Source of the DNA: Micromonospora sicca
GTDB taxonomy: Bacteria; Actinomycetota; Actinomycetes; Mycobacteriales; Micromonosporaceae
NCBI RefSeq assembly: GCF_003172935.1
Contig: NZ_QGKS01000346.1
Location: 1-64,000 of the forward strand
Length of the DNA stretch: 64,000 nt
Direction: 5' to 3'
Part shown: positions 28,312 to 36,918 of the stretch, piece by piece
Position numbering within the stretch: position 1 is the stretch's first letter
Layout of the letters: each line of letters begins with the position of its first letter
Translations under genes and position numbers: made by a program
Notes under the pieces: model-generated
What the model was told of the DNA's origin: nothing
Database searches by the model: none
What the model saw: the letters and a program-made list of their open reading frames with translations, nothing else

Positions 28312-29592
28312 TTACTTGATGAGGGCGGTGACCGCGGCCGCCGCGTCGTCGAGCGCCTGCTGCGGGGTGGCCTGGCCGGAGGCGGCCTTCTCCAGCGCCT
28401 GGGTGACGATGTCCTGCATCTTCGACTGCTGCGCGTCGAGCACCGGCGGGAGCGCGATGTCCGCCAGCGCGTCGAAGACGGCCTTGCGGTTGGCCGGCGG
28501 CGTCTTCTTCAGATAGCTGTCGAACGCGGCCTGGTCGCTGACCGCCGGCAGCTCCCAGTTGGAGCCGAGCCGGGTCTCCACGGCCTTCTGCGAGCTGCCG
28601 AGGAACCGGGCCCACTTCCAGGCCGCGGTGGCCTTCTTGGTCTTCGCGGACACCGCCGTGGCGTTCATGAACACCGCGTTGGCCTTCCGGGTGTTGCCGG
28701 GCTCGGTGACGATGTCGAAGTCCAGCCCGGCGGTGCCCGCGAGCTTGGAGATCTGCCAGATCCCGTTGTGCCACATGGCGAGCTTGCCGGACGTGAACAG
28801 GGCGGTGTCGTAGTCGGCCTTGCCGCCGATCTCGGCGACGGTGGGCTGCACCGTGCCCGGCTTGCTGAGCAGCCACTGCGCCGCCTCGAGGCCCTTGGCG
28901 TCGTTGAACGTCGCCTTCTTGCCGTCCTCGGAGAGGAACGAGCCGCCGTTCTGAGCGAGGGCCTTGTAGAACTCGTGGAAGGTGACCGGCTGGTAGTCGC
29001 CGTAGACGCCCTTGGCCTTGTTGGTCAGCTTCTCCGCCGCCGCCCGCTCGTCGGCCCAGGTCCAGTCCGCCGTGGGGTGGGCGACACCGGCCGCGTCGAA
29101 GAGCTTCTTGTTGTAGAAGAGCACCACGTCGGAGAACGTCGACGGCACCGCGTACAGCTTGCCCTTGAACTGGAAGGCTTCCCGCGCCTTCGGGTACAGC
29201 CGGTTCGCGTCGTAGTCCTGGTCGGCCTTGGCCCGCTCGTCGAGCGGCAGCAGGGCGCCGGCTCGGGCGTACGTCACGAAGTTCTCGTAGTTGAGCTCGA
29301 ACGTGTCCGGCGCCGTGCCGCCGGCGATCGCCGTCTGCAGCTTCGTGAAGTAGTCGTCGTACGCGGCCGTCTGCACCTGCACGGTGATGCCCGGGTTCTG
29401 CTTCTCGAACTCGGCCTTGATCGCGTCGAGGTCCTTCAGGTGGTCCGGCGCGGCGGAGAAGGTGAAGTAGGTGACGGTGCCGGTGGCGCCGTCGTCCGCG
29501 CCGCCGGACGCGTCCTGCCCGCACGCGGCGAGCAGGCTCACCGCGGCGAGCGCTCCGGCGGCAGCTGCCAGGACTCGTCTTCTTGTGGTCAT
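28312..29592 (-). CDS. Sugar ABC transporter substrate-binding lipoprotein
   Basis: A 426-residue family 1 extracellular solute-binding protein. It starts with a twin-Arg-containing signal peptide (MTTRRRVLAAAAGALAAVSLLAAC) ending in a lipobox, with Cys24 as the lipid anchor. The mature part has the usual periplasmic-binding fold segments (VTYFTFSAAPDHLKDLDAIKAEFEKQ, KLYAVPSTFSDVVLFYNKKLFD). It captures an alpha-glucoside, judging from the GH15 and GH31 genes next to it. The gene is 32 nt after the second permease and is followed by a strong hairpin. No ATPase gene is in the operon, so a shared MsiK-like ATPase elsewhere is expected. Confidence 0.9.
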   Translation of the reverse strand: MTTRRRVLAAAAGALAAVSLLAACGQDASGGADDGATGTVTYFTFSAAPDHLKDLDAIKAEFEKQNPGITVQVQTAAYDDYFTKLQTAIAGGTAPDTFELNYENFVTYARAGALLPLDERAKADQDYDANRLYPKAREAFQFKGKLYAVPSTFSDVVLFYNKKLFDAAGVAHPTADWTWADERAAAEKLTNKAKGVYGDYQPVTFHEFYKALAQNGGSFLSEDGKKATFNDAKGLEAAQWLLSKPGTVQPTVAEIGGKADYDTALFTSGKLAMWHNGIWQISKLAGTAGLDFDIVTEPGNTRKANAVFMNATAVSAKTKKATAAWKWARFLGSSQKAVETRLGSNWELPAVSDQAAFDSYLKKTPPANRKAVFDALADIALPPVLDAQQSKMQDIVTQALEKAASGQATPQQALDDAAAAVTALIK

Positions 29593-29624
29593 CGGATCTC
29601 TCCTCGGGGGGGTGCGGTGGGGGG

Positions 29625-30437
29625 CTAGGACTTGATTCCGGTGAAGGTGATGCCGCGCACGACGTAGCGCTGGGCGAAGACGTAGAGCGCGAGGATCGGC
29701 AGGACGGACATGGTGGAGCCGGCCATGACCACGTTCCAGGCGGTGCTGTACCGCCCCTGGAGCAGCGACAGGCCGACCGGCAGGGTCATGTGCGCCTCGG
29801 TCTGCGCGATGACCAGCGGCCAGAGGAACGCGTTCCAGCTGGACATGAAGGCGAAGACGGCGAAGGTGGCCAGCGCCGGGGCGACCAGCGGCAGCAGCAC
29901 CTGGGCGAAGACCCGCAGGTGTCCGGCCCCGTCGACGTAGGCCGCCTCGTCCAACTCCATCGGCAGCGCCAGGAAGGCCTGCCGGAGCATGAACACGCCG
30001 AAGCTGGAGACGATCGTGGGCAGCAGCAGCCCGGCGTAGCTGTCGACCAGCCCGAGGTGGCGCATCTCGATGAACAGCGGGACGATGATCACCTGCATCG
30101 GGATCATCATCGTGGCGAGGTAGAGCACGAACACCGCGCCGCTGCCCCGGAACCGCAGCCGGCTGAACGCGTACGCGGCGGTGGCGCTGGTGAAGAGCTG
30201 AAGCAGGGTGGACACGACGGCGACGCCCACGCTGTTGGCGGCGAAGCGCCAGAACGGGAAGGCCTCGCCCAGCCGGCCGTAGGGCTCGATGGTGGGCGGA
30301 TCGGGTAGCAGGGGCGCGTCCACCCGGGCGAGCTGCGGGTCGCCGGTGAGCGAGGTGATCAGCATCCACGCGAACGGCCCGAGCATCGCCACGGCGCCGA
30401 GCGTGAGCGCGAGATACCGCAGGATCTTCCTACTCAT
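29625..30437 (-). CDS. Sugar ABC transporter permease (MalG type)
   Basis: A 270-residue inner-membrane permease with six predicted helices. The EAA loop reads ELDEAAYVDGAGHLRVFAQVLLPLVAPAL, the site that contacts the ATPase. The ATG at 30437 overlaps the upstream permease stop by 8 nt. It forms the translocation pore together with the MalF-type partner. The cargo is inferred from the downstream glucosidases. Confidence 0.9.
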   Translation of the reverse strand: MSRKILRYLALTLGAVAMLGPFAWMLITSLTGDPQLARVDAPLLPDPPTIEPYGRLGEAFPFWRFAANSVGVAVVSTLLQLFTSATAAYAFSRLRFRGSGAVFVLYLATMMIPMQVIIVPLFIEMRHLGLVDSYAGLLLPTIVSSFGVFMLRQAFLALPMELDEAAYVDGAGHLRVFAQVLLPLVAPALATFAVFAFMSSWNAFLWPLVIAQTEAHMTLPVGLSLLQGRYSTAWNVVMAGSTMSVLPILALYVFAQRYVVRGITFTGIKS

Positions 30438-31389
30438 AGTGCACCCACCTGCGCTGAAGTCGGAGCTGGGCCAGGGTGACCAGGAGGATCACCGCGAAGA
30501 GCACGATGCTCATCGCCGAGGCGTAGCCGACCCGGCCGTACGAGAAGGCGTTGTTGACGATCTGCTCGACCACGACGCTGGACGCGCCACCCGGACCGCC
30601 CTCGGTCATCACCCACACCTGGTCGAAGACCTGGAAGCCGTTGATCAGGCTGATCACGGTGACGAAGAACAGCGACGGGGAGATCATCGGCAGGGTTATG
30701 CTGCGCAGCTTGCGCCACCAGCCGGCCCCGTCGAGGGCGGCGGCCTCCAGCAGGTCGCGCGGGATGGCCTGCAGGCCCGCGAGCAGGATCACCGCGACGA
30801 ACCCGACGTCCTTCCAGACGGAGGCGAGCACCACCGAGGGCATCGCCCAGTCCGGGTCGGTCCACCACCCGGGTCCCGGCACGCCGAGCGCGCCGAGGAT
30901 GCGGTTGACCAGCCCGTCGGCCGGATTGAGCAGCCACTTCCACAGCAGTGACACGGCGACCCAGCTGCTGATCACCGGCAGGAAGAAGGTGGCCCGGTAG
31001 AGGGTCATCGCGGGGAGCTTGGCGTCCAGCAGCAGTGCCACGGCGAGCCCGCAGACCAGCACCAGCGGCAGATAGCCGGCCAGATAGGCCAGGGTGTGGC
31101 CGAGCGCGGCATGGAACTCGGCGTCACCCAGCAGTTCGGTGTAGTTGTCCAACCCGACGAAGGTCGGCACGCCGATCAGGTTCCAGTCCTGCAGGCTCAC
31201 CCAGGCCGTGCCGAGCATCGGGCCGATCCAGAAGCCCAGCAGCAGGAGCAGGCTGGGGGCGAGGAAACCGGCCGCCGCGACGGCCGTGCGCAACCGGCGG
31301 CGGGCGGCACCGGATCGGCGGACGCGCGGCGTCGGAGCGTTCGCCCGTGCCGTGGGGGCTGCGGTGGTGGCGGTACGTGGCTCGGTCAC
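30430..31389 (-). CDS. Sugar ABC transporter permease (MalF type)
   Basis: A 319-residue permease. A basic, Ala/Thr-rich cytoplasmic N-terminus of about 40 residues precedes the first helix (GFLAPSLLLLLGFWIGPMLGTAW). The EAA loop is DLLEAAALDGAGWWRKLRSITLPMISPSL. The GTG at 31389 overlaps the ROK regulator stop as GTGA, so regulator and transporter are translationally coupled; the longer frame upstream lies inside the ROK gene and is rejected. It is the partner of the MalG-type permease downstream. Confidence 0.9.
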   Translation of the reverse strand: MTEPRTATTAAPTARANAPTPRVRRSGAARRRLRTAVAAAGFLAPSLLLLLGFWIGPMLGTAWVSLQDWNLIGVPTFVGLDNYTELLGDAEFHAALGHTLAYLAGYLPLVLVCGLAVALLLDAKLPAMTLYRATFFLPVISSWVAVSLLWKWLLNPADGLVNRILGALGVPGPGWWTDPDWAMPSVVLASVWKDVGFVAVILLAGLQAIPRDLLEAAALDGAGWWRKLRSITLPMISPSLFFVTVISLINGFQVFDQVWVMTEGGPGGASSVVVEQIVNNAFSYGRVGYASAMSIVLFAVILLVTLAQLRLQRRWVHYE

Positions 31390-32603
31390 TGGGCCACCTC
31401 GGCACCGGGAAAGGCGGCCAGCCGCGCCCGGATGGCGTCGGCGTGCGGCTCGGCGTTCATCGTGAACGGCGCCCGGAGCACCAGGGCGGCCGCACCCAGC
31501 GCCCACTTCGTGTCGTCCCACGGGTCGACGTGCACGCTGACCCCGTCGGCCAGCGGCGGGAACATGCCGGCGCGCAGGGCGGTGAGGAATCCTTCGGCCA
31601 GGTGGGTCCAGGCCAGGGTCCCTTCGCCGCTGACCAGCACCGCCTGCGGGTCGAGCACGGTGGCCAGCCCGGCCGCGACGGTGCCGAGCCGGGCTCCGGC
31701 GGCACGGTAGACGGCCCGCGCCCCGGCGTGCCCGTTGTCGGCCGCCGCGCGCAGGTCGGCCGGACCGGCGTCCGGACCGACGGCACCCACCTCGCGCGCC
31801 TGTTCGACGAGCGCGCCGTCGCAGACGTACGTCTCGAGGCAGCCGCGCTTGCCGCAGTGGCAGGGCGGCCCGGCGGGATCGATCGGCAGGTGCCCGAGTT
31901 CACCGGCCGCGCCGTGCCCGCCGCGGCGCAGGTCACCACCGGAGACGACGGCCGCGCCGACACCCTGCCCGAGGGTGATGGTCAGAAAGTCGTCGTACGG
32001 CCGGCCCAGCCCGTACAGGTGCTCGTACGCCGCCAGGGTGTTGACGTCGTTGTCCACGAGCACCGGCACGTCGAGCAGCTGGCTCAGGTAGTCCCGCAGT
32101 GGCATGTGCCGCCAGCCCAGCAGCGGCGCCTCCACCAGTCCGGTACGGCTGTCGACGAAGCCGGGGACACCGAGCCCGATCCCGAGCAGTGGCGCGTCGT
32201 CGACGGCGGCCAGGTGCGGCGCGAGCAGCGCGGACAACGCTTCGAACGGGTTGACGGCGGCCTCGTCGAACGGTGCGGAGAACGTGTCGAGCAGGGTCCC
32301 GTCGAGGTCGGCGCGCACGCCGGTCAGCCGCCCGGCGGCGACCTTGACCCCGACCGCGTGCCCGGCCGGACCCACCACCGCGAGCAGCTCGCTCGGTCGG
32401 CCGCCCCGCGGGACGCCGTCGTCGACCTTGCGGATGACGCCGGCCTCGATCAGCGAGCGGGTGACCGCGGTGACGGTCGGCGGGCTCAGGCCCAGCCGGC
32501 GGGCGACGTCGGCGCGCGAGATCGGTCCGTGTCGGCCGATCAGGGCGAGCACGGCGACCCGGTTGACGTCCCGCAGGCGTGGACCCGAGGTCGCAGCCGT
32601 CAT
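31386..32603 (-). CDS. ROK-family transcriptional repressor of the alpha-glucoside operon
   Basis: A 405-residue ROK regulator. An N-terminal MarR-like winged helix (residues about 12-70, ISRADVARRLGLSPPTVTAVTRSLIEAG) is followed by a sugar-kinase-like domain. That domain holds VDNDVNTLAAYEHLYG, LGQGVGAAVVSGG and the zinc motif CHCGKRGCLETYV. It should sense a sugar or sugar phosphate and control the operon it heads. The ATG at 32603 follows GGAAGGAAG. The leader has an imperfect inverted repeat, CCAGTTAAT (32621-32629) and ATTACTGG (32656-32663), a weak operator candidate. Confidence 0.87.
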   Translation of the reverse strand: MTAATSGPRLRDVNRVAVLALIGRHGPISRADVARRLGLSPPTVTAVTRSLIEAGVIRKVDDGVPRGGRPSELLAVVGPAGHAVGVKVAAGRLTGVRADLDGTLLDTFSAPFDEAAVNPFEALSALLAPHLAAVDDAPLLGIGLGVPGFVDSRTGLVEAPLLGWRHMPLRDYLSQLLDVPVLVDNDVNTLAAYEHLYGLGRPYDDFLTITLGQGVGAAVVSGGDLRRGGHGAAGELGHLPIDPAGPPCHCGKRGCLETYVCDGALVEQAREVGAVGPDAGPADLRAAADNGHAGARAVYRAAGARLGTVAAGLATVLDPQAVLVSGEGTLAWTHLAEGFLTALRAGMFPPLADGVSVHVDPWDDTKWALGAAALVLRAPFTMNAEPHADAIRARLAAFPGAEVAQ

Positions 32604-32729
32604 CGGAGCACTTCCTTCCACCAGTTAATTCGGCGTCCAAACAAAGAGTCTGAAGATTACTGGCGGATGTCAAGACCCGTGATCAGACCGGGATCGTTTC
32701 GCGATCGCAGCGGCCCCGGCGACAGATGG

Positions 32730-32806
32730 GGGTACGGTCGGCGCGGGGGCCGGTGGCCAGCCGCCCGGCCAGGGCGAACGCCTGGATCAGGGCGAGGGTT
32801 GAGCAT
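32730..32806 (-). pseudogene. Short remnant of an MFS transporter gene
   Basis: The DNA at 32730-32783 matches 48 of 54 bases of the MFS gene at 13288-13341. On the minus strand it reads QAFALAGRLATGPRADRTP, against EAFALAGRLGTGPLADRTR in the intact gene. There is no start and no flanking homology that I can recognise. It lies in the 218-nt gap between the ROK gene and the hydratase, which holds nothing else clear. Confidence 0.65.
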
Positions 32807-32821
32807 CGCATGATCGACGGG

Positions 32822-33577
32822 TCACGCGAACCGCACTGTCACCTCTCCGATGCCCGGAAAGACGGCCCGCCAGGTGCCCGGACCCTGCACGCTCTGGTTG
32901 CAGAACGATCCCGTGATCACCCGTTGGCCGGCTTCGAGTCCGCGGCCGTACCGGTGCAGCAGCGCGCAGAGGCGCGACAGCGACAGGAACGGGTCGTCCA
33001 TGGCATCGCCGGGGGTCCGGGTGGCGACCAGGGTGTCGTCGTGCCACAGTTCGGCCGTGGTCCCCGTGAGGGCGGACCGCACGGGCACCTCCGGGCCGAC
33101 CACGATGCCCCAGTTGCCCAGGCCGTCGGCGATGGTGGTGGCGTCGTCCGCCTGCGCACTCAGCCGGCGTTCGTTCAGTTCGAACGCCGGCGCGACCGCC
33201 CGCACGGCGGACCTCGCGGCTGCCGGATCGATGTGGTCGCCGCGCAACGGCGCGCCGAGCACGAGGCACAGCTCCGGCTCCAGGTAGCACGACCTGATCC
33301 GGTCATGGCCGAGCACGTCCCCCGAGCCGAGCGTACGGCTCTCCAGGAGATATCCGAACGGCCGGAAGCCCTTCCCCATCACGTCTCGACGCGGGCCGGA
33401 GGTGAGTCCCACCTTCCAGCCGGCCAGTCGCTCGCCTGCGGCCACCAGCCGGTCGAGGACGGCCAACTGCAGGCCCAGTGCCTCGTGGACGTCGTGAGTG
33501 GCGGCGGTCGCGCCGGGGCCGGCGACGCCGTTCAGTCTCGCCTCGGCGAAGGCCCTCACCAGTTGCTCGTCGTACAC
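32822..33577 (-). CDS. 2-keto-4-pentenoate hydratase/MhpD-like (FAH superfamily) protein
   Basis: A 251-residue MhpD-type enzyme. Typical segments are GLQLAVLDRLVAAGERLAGWKVGLTSG, GYLLESRTLGSGDVL, LEPELCLVLGAPL (metal-binding ExE region) and APAFELNERRL. Relatives hydrate 2-oxopent-4-enoates or decarboxylate 4-oxalocrotonate in aromatic ring catabolism. The GTG at 33577 follows AGAGGA and is preferred over codons back to 33616. No ring-cleavage genes accompany it. It lies downstream of the MatC-like carrier but is separated from it by a 15-bp hairpin. Substrate unknown. Confidence 0.75.
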   Translation of the reverse strand: MYDEQLVRAFAEARLNGVAGPGATAATHDVHEALGLQLAVLDRLVAAGERLAGWKVGLTSGPRRDVMGKGFRPFGYLLESRTLGSGDVLGHDRIRSCYLEPELCLVLGAPLRGDHIDPAAARSAVRAVAPAFELNERRLSAQADDATTIADGLGNWGIVVGPEVPVRSALTGTTAELWHDDTLVATRTPGDAMDDPFLSLSRLCALLHRYGRGLEAGQRVITGSFCNQSVQGPGTWRAVFPGIGEVTVRFA

Positions 33578-33636
33578 GTCGTGTCCTCTGTCGGGTCTGC
33601 GGCGACCGGCTTTCACCGCCTTCGGCCGGCAACGGG

Positions 33637-33671
33637 AGCGGGGAGGGACGGACCGCCCGTCCCTCCCCGCT
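33637..33671 (-). terminator. Terminator hairpin after the MatC-like gene
   Basis: A perfect 15-bp stem (AGCGGGGAGGGACGG and its complement) with a 5-nt loop, located 52 nt downstream of the MatC-like stop codon and upstream of the hydratase start on the same strand. Confidence 0.8.
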
Positions 33672-33722
33672 GCCGACGTCAGGCCGGCCGTCGGCAGATC
33701 GCCGAGTTGCGCCGGGCGCGGA

Positions 33723-35246
33723 TCAGAGCCAGCCGGGCACGACGAAGATGAGCCACGTGACGATGGGGATGATCACCACCATGCTGAAGCCCCAGCGCAT
33801 GAGGCCCTTGTAGACGTACTCCCGCTGTTCGTCGGTCGCGTTGGCGACGGTGAGCGCACCGCTCGTCGAGTACGGGCTCGAGTCGACGATGGACGACGAG
33901 AGCGCCAGAGCGGTGATCAGTCCGACCGCCCCGACGGCGTTGCTGCCGGTCAGGAACGGTACGGCGAGCGGAATCAGGGCGCCGAGGATGCCGGTCGTCG
34001 AGGCGAACGCGGACACCGCACCGCCGATGAAGCAGATGACGAGTGCGGCCATCAACGGGGCACCGATGGTGGCGACCTCCTGACCGAGCCAGTCGATCGT
34101 GCCGATGCTCTGCATGACGCCGACGTACATGACGATGCCGCAGACGAGCAGCACGGTGGGCCAGGCGACGTGGTTGACGGCGTTCTTGGCCGACTCCGGT
34201 GAGAGCAGGGTGAGGATCGCGGCCACGGTGACGGCGACCATGCCGACGTTGAGGTCGAAGAAGAGCGCGGCGACGGCGAGGCCCAGCAGCCCGATCACCG
34301 TCATCATCCGGTCCCGGTCCAGCCTGAGCGGCGCCTCCGCCTCGGCCGGCACGGTCGTGGTGGTGGTGGCGGCTCCCCCCGACGACCTGGTCGCCTGGGC
34401 GGGCACGGGCGAAGGGGCCGACCCCGCGGCGACCGCGACGGCGCCGCCGGCCGGACGGGCGCTGGCAGCGTCTTCGTCGGCGAGGCTGACGCCGGAGTCC
34501 GAGGCTCCCTCCGTGGCGGGGTCGGCGGCCGGCTCCGCGCGCCGGTCCCTCGTCGTACCGGTGCGGGTGGCGCTGACCAGGTCCGCTTCGTCGATTGTGC
34601 CGGTGCCGGTGTCGAGGGCCCGGCGGGTGAGCAGTTCGCGGCCGCCCCACATGAAGTACGCGACGAGGCTGATGGCGAGGTTGACGAGGAACGAGGCCAG
34701 GAAGAGCAGGGTCGGGTTGCCCGGCAGCCCCGCCTTCTCGACCACACCGTTGGTGATGCTGCCGAAGATGCTGATCGGCGAGAAGCCGCCGGCACTGGCC
34801 CCGTTGATGATCAGCAGGCCCATCATGAGCGGGTTGATCTTGTACCGCCTCGCGAAGCCCAAGCCGATCGGGGCGATGATCGCCACCGCCGCCGGGACCA
34901 CGGCCCCGATCGCGGTGAGGCAGGCGGTCACCAGGAACATGATCCACGGGATCAGGCCGACCCGGCCGCCGACCAGTCGGACCGCGGTCTGGATGAGCCA
35001 GTCGACCGTGCCGTTGGCCTTCGCGATGGCGAACAGGTACGTGACGCCGACGAGGATGACGAACAGATCGCCAGGGAAACCGGCGAAGACGGCATCGGTC
35101 TTCTCGCCAAGGTCCTCCCCGTCGAGGACAGAGATGCCGACGATGAAGGCGGCGACGATCGCGAGCGCGCCGAGGTTCACCGGTCGGATCGTGGCTATCA
35201 CGAAGATGAGGGCTAGGACGAGGATCGAGACGAGCTCTACCGACAT
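33723..35246 (-). CDS. MatC-like dicarboxylate (malonate) carrier, SLC13-type permease
   Basis: A 507-residue membrane transporter. The N-terminus resembles the MatC dicarboxylate-carrier N-terminal family (NLGALAIVAAFIVGISV, GFPGDLFVILVGVTYLFAIAKANGTVDWLI). GAVVPAAVAIIAPIGLGFA and the late GALIPLAVPFLTG and SSIVDSSPYSTSGALTVA are helix-loop motifs of this superfamily. A hydrophilic, low-complexity loop of about 100 residues (about 205-310, ending in TTTTTVPAEAEAP) splits it into two halves. It likely imports malonate or a related dicarboxylate, which would suit the MatB-like synthetase at 46 kb. The IclR-type box 230 bp upstream suggests shared control with glyoxylate genes. Confidence 0.82.
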   Translation of the reverse strand: MSVELVSILVLALIFVIATIRPVNLGALAIVAAFIVGISVLDGEDLGEKTDAVFAGFPGDLFVILVGVTYLFAIAKANGTVDWLIQTAVRLVGGRVGLIPWIMFLVTACLTAIGAVVPAAVAIIAPIGLGFARRYKINPLMMGLLIINGASAGGFSPISIFGSITNGVVEKAGLPGNPTLLFLASFLVNLAISLVAYFMWGGRELLTRRALDTGTGTIDEADLVSATRTGTTRDRRAEPAADPATEGASDSGVSLADEDAASARPAGGAVAVAAGSAPSPVPAQATRSSGGAATTTTTVPAEAEAPLRLDRDRMMTVIGLLGLAVAALFFDLNVGMVAVTVAAILTLLSPESAKNAVNHVAWPTVLLVCGIVMYVGVMQSIGTIDWLGQEVATIGAPLMAALVICFIGGAVSAFASTTGILGALIPLAVPFLTGSNAVGAVGLITALALSSSIVDSSPYSTSGALTVANATDEQREYVYKGLMRWGFSMVVIIPIVTWLIFVVPGWL

Positions 35247-35476
35247 GGGAGCCTCCCGGGTGAGGGGTCGGAGGTCAGCGGGATGGTGGGGCAGGAGCCG
35301 TGCCAGCCGGCAACTCGGTCTACTTCGGGCGGTGCGCCGTCTGCCTCCCTCGGACTCGAGCAGGCAGATGTCCGTCCCGCTTGGACGGGCGGAGAAGACA
35401 TCTGGACGGACGCGTCCCAGTGGCGGGAACCGGGGGCTGCACCCGCCGCGGCACGGACCGCATAACACGGACCTGT
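35247..35476. promoter_or_regulatory. Leader of the MatC-like gene with nested inverted repeat
   Basis: About 230 nt with no gene. It holds a nested structure: outer arms CAGATGTC (35365-35372) and GACATCTG (35397-35404) enclose a hairpin CGTCC-CGCTT-GGACG (35373-35387). It could fold in the matC leader RNA or form a cruciform. Function unknown. Confidence 0.45.
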
Positions 35477-35491
35477 TTCCGCAATGCGAAA
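35477..35491. promoter_or_regulatory. IclR-type box 1 (matC/aminotransferase intergenic)
   Basis: TTCCGCAATGCGAAA matches the local palindrome TTCCGC-N3-GCGGAA with one mismatch. It lies about 230 bp upstream of both the MatC-like gene and the class V aminotransferase, so it could serve either. A poorer match is 21 bp downstream (35498-35512). Confidence 0.6.
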
Positions 35492-35643
35492 ATCAAATTT
35501 CGTTCTCGGGAGTATGTGCTATGTCACATCGACCGTCAAGACCACCGACCGGTCGGCCCGTGAACCCGTCCAGCCGGGACAGACCGCGGCGGCCCGCCGG
35601 ACGGTCGGATGCTTGCGCTCTCCCGGCCGTTCGTTGATACGGT

Positions 35644-35679
35644 CTCCGTTATGCGGTAGACAACTTCCGCATGGCGGAC
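35644..35679. promoter_or_regulatory. Tandem IclR-type boxes before the class V aminotransferase
   Basis: Two sites, CTCCGTTATGCGGTA (35644-35658) and TTCCGCATGGCGGAC (35665-35679), have centres exactly 21 bp apart, which is two helical turns. They end 26 bp before the aminotransferase ATG, where a repressor would block transcription. Confidence 0.65.
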
Positions 35680-35705
35680 TTTGTTACCTGAGAGGCAGCC
35701 TCGGT

Positions 35706-36869
35706 ATGACCCCCACCGGCCGTCACTTCCTCCAGATCCCGGGCCCCACCAACACGCCGGACCGGGTGCTACGCGCCATGGCCGCGCCCACCATCGACCA
35801 CCGCGGCCCCCAGTTCGCCGAGCTCGCACTGGAGGTGCTCGAGGCCGTCAAGCCGGTCTTCGGCACCACGCAGCCCGTCGTCATCTATCCGGCGTCGGGC
35901 ACCGGCGCCTGGGAGGCTGCCCTGGCCAACACCCTCAGTCCCGGGGACCGCGTGGTGTGCTTCGAGACGGGCCACTTCGCGACGTTGTGGCGGGAGATGG
36001 CGCGCAGACTCGACCTCGAGGTCGACCTCGTGCCCGGCGACTGGCGGCACGGCGTCGACCCGCAGACGGTCGCCGACAAGCTGCGCGACGACACCGGCCA
36101 CCGCATCAGGGCCGTCCTGGTCGTACACAACGAGACCTCGACCGGCGTGACTAGCCGGGTCGCCGAGGTGCGGAAGGCGATCGACTCGACCGGCCACCCG
36201 GCACTGCTGCTCGTCGACACCATCTCGTCGCTGGGATCCATCGAGTACCAGCACGACGCGTGGGGCGTCGACGTCACGGTGGCCGGCTCCCAGAAGGGGC
36301 TGATGCTGCCGCCCGGGCTCAGCTTCAACGCGGTCAGCCAGAAGGCACTGGACGCGTCGAAGAGCGCGCGGCTGCACCGGTCGTTCTGGGACTGGCAGCC
36401 GATCATCGAGGCCAACAAGCGCGGCTTCTTCCCCTACACGCCGGCCACCAACCTGCTCTATGGGCTGCGGGAGGCGCTGCGCATGCTCGACGAGGAAGGC
36501 CTGGCCAACGTGTACGCCCGCCACCAGCGGCACGCCGAGGCGACCCGACTGGCGGTCCGCGGCTGGGGCCTCGAGGTGCTCTGCGCGGACGAGCGCGAGC
36601 ATTCGGGATCGCTGACCGGCGTCATCGTCCCCGACGGGTACGACGCCGACAAGATCCGTGCCGTCATCCTGGACCGGTACAACATGTCGCTGGGCGCCGG
36701 TCTCGGCAAGCTCGCCGGACGGATCTTCCGGATCGGCCATCTGGGTGACTTCAACGACCTGATGCTCGCGGGCACCCTCGCCGGCGTTCAGCTGGGCCTC
36801 GTCGCGGCCGGGGTTCCGATCGACACCACCGGGATCAACGCGGCCCTCGACCGCCTGCAACGCCCCTGA
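35706..36869 (+). CDS. Class V aminotransferase (serine/alanine-glyoxylate type)
   Basis: A 387-residue PLP enzyme. It starts with the typical HFLQIPGPTNTPDRVLRAM, has the ASGTGAWEAALANTLSPGDRVV loop, and carries the Schiff-base Lys in TVAGSQKGLMLPPGLSF. FFPYTPATNLLYGLREAL and YNMSLGAGLGKLAGRIFRIGHLGDFN are characteristic of serine-glyoxylate aminotransferases, which convert glyoxylate plus serine (or alanine) to glycine plus hydroxypyruvate (or pyruvate). The ATG at 35706 is served by GAGAGG about 10 nt upstream. It leads a two-gene unit with the FAD/Fe-S oxidase (49 nt gap). Confidence 0.88.
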   Translation: MTPTGRHFLQIPGPTNTPDRVLRAMAAPTIDHRGPQFAELALEVLEAVKPVFGTTQPVVIYPASGTGAWEAALANTLSPGDRVVCFETGHFATLWREMARRLDLEVDLVPGDWRHGVDPQTVADKLRDDTGHRIRAVLVVHNETSTGVTSRVAEVRKAIDSTGHPALLLVDTISSLGSIEYQHDAWGVDVTVAGSQKGLMLPPGLSFNAVSQKALDASKSARLHRSFWDWQPIIEANKRGFFPYTPATNLLYGLREALRMLDEEGLANVYARHQRHAEATRLAVRGWGLEVLCADEREHSGSLTGVIVPDGYDADKIRAVILDRYNMSLGAGLGKLAGRIFRIGHLGDFNDLMLAGTLAGVQLGLVAAGVPIDTTGINAALDRLQRP

Positions 36870-36918
36870 GCCGCCCCGGATCTCGCCCTCGCCCGGTCCA
36901 CAGAGGAGGCCAGTAACC

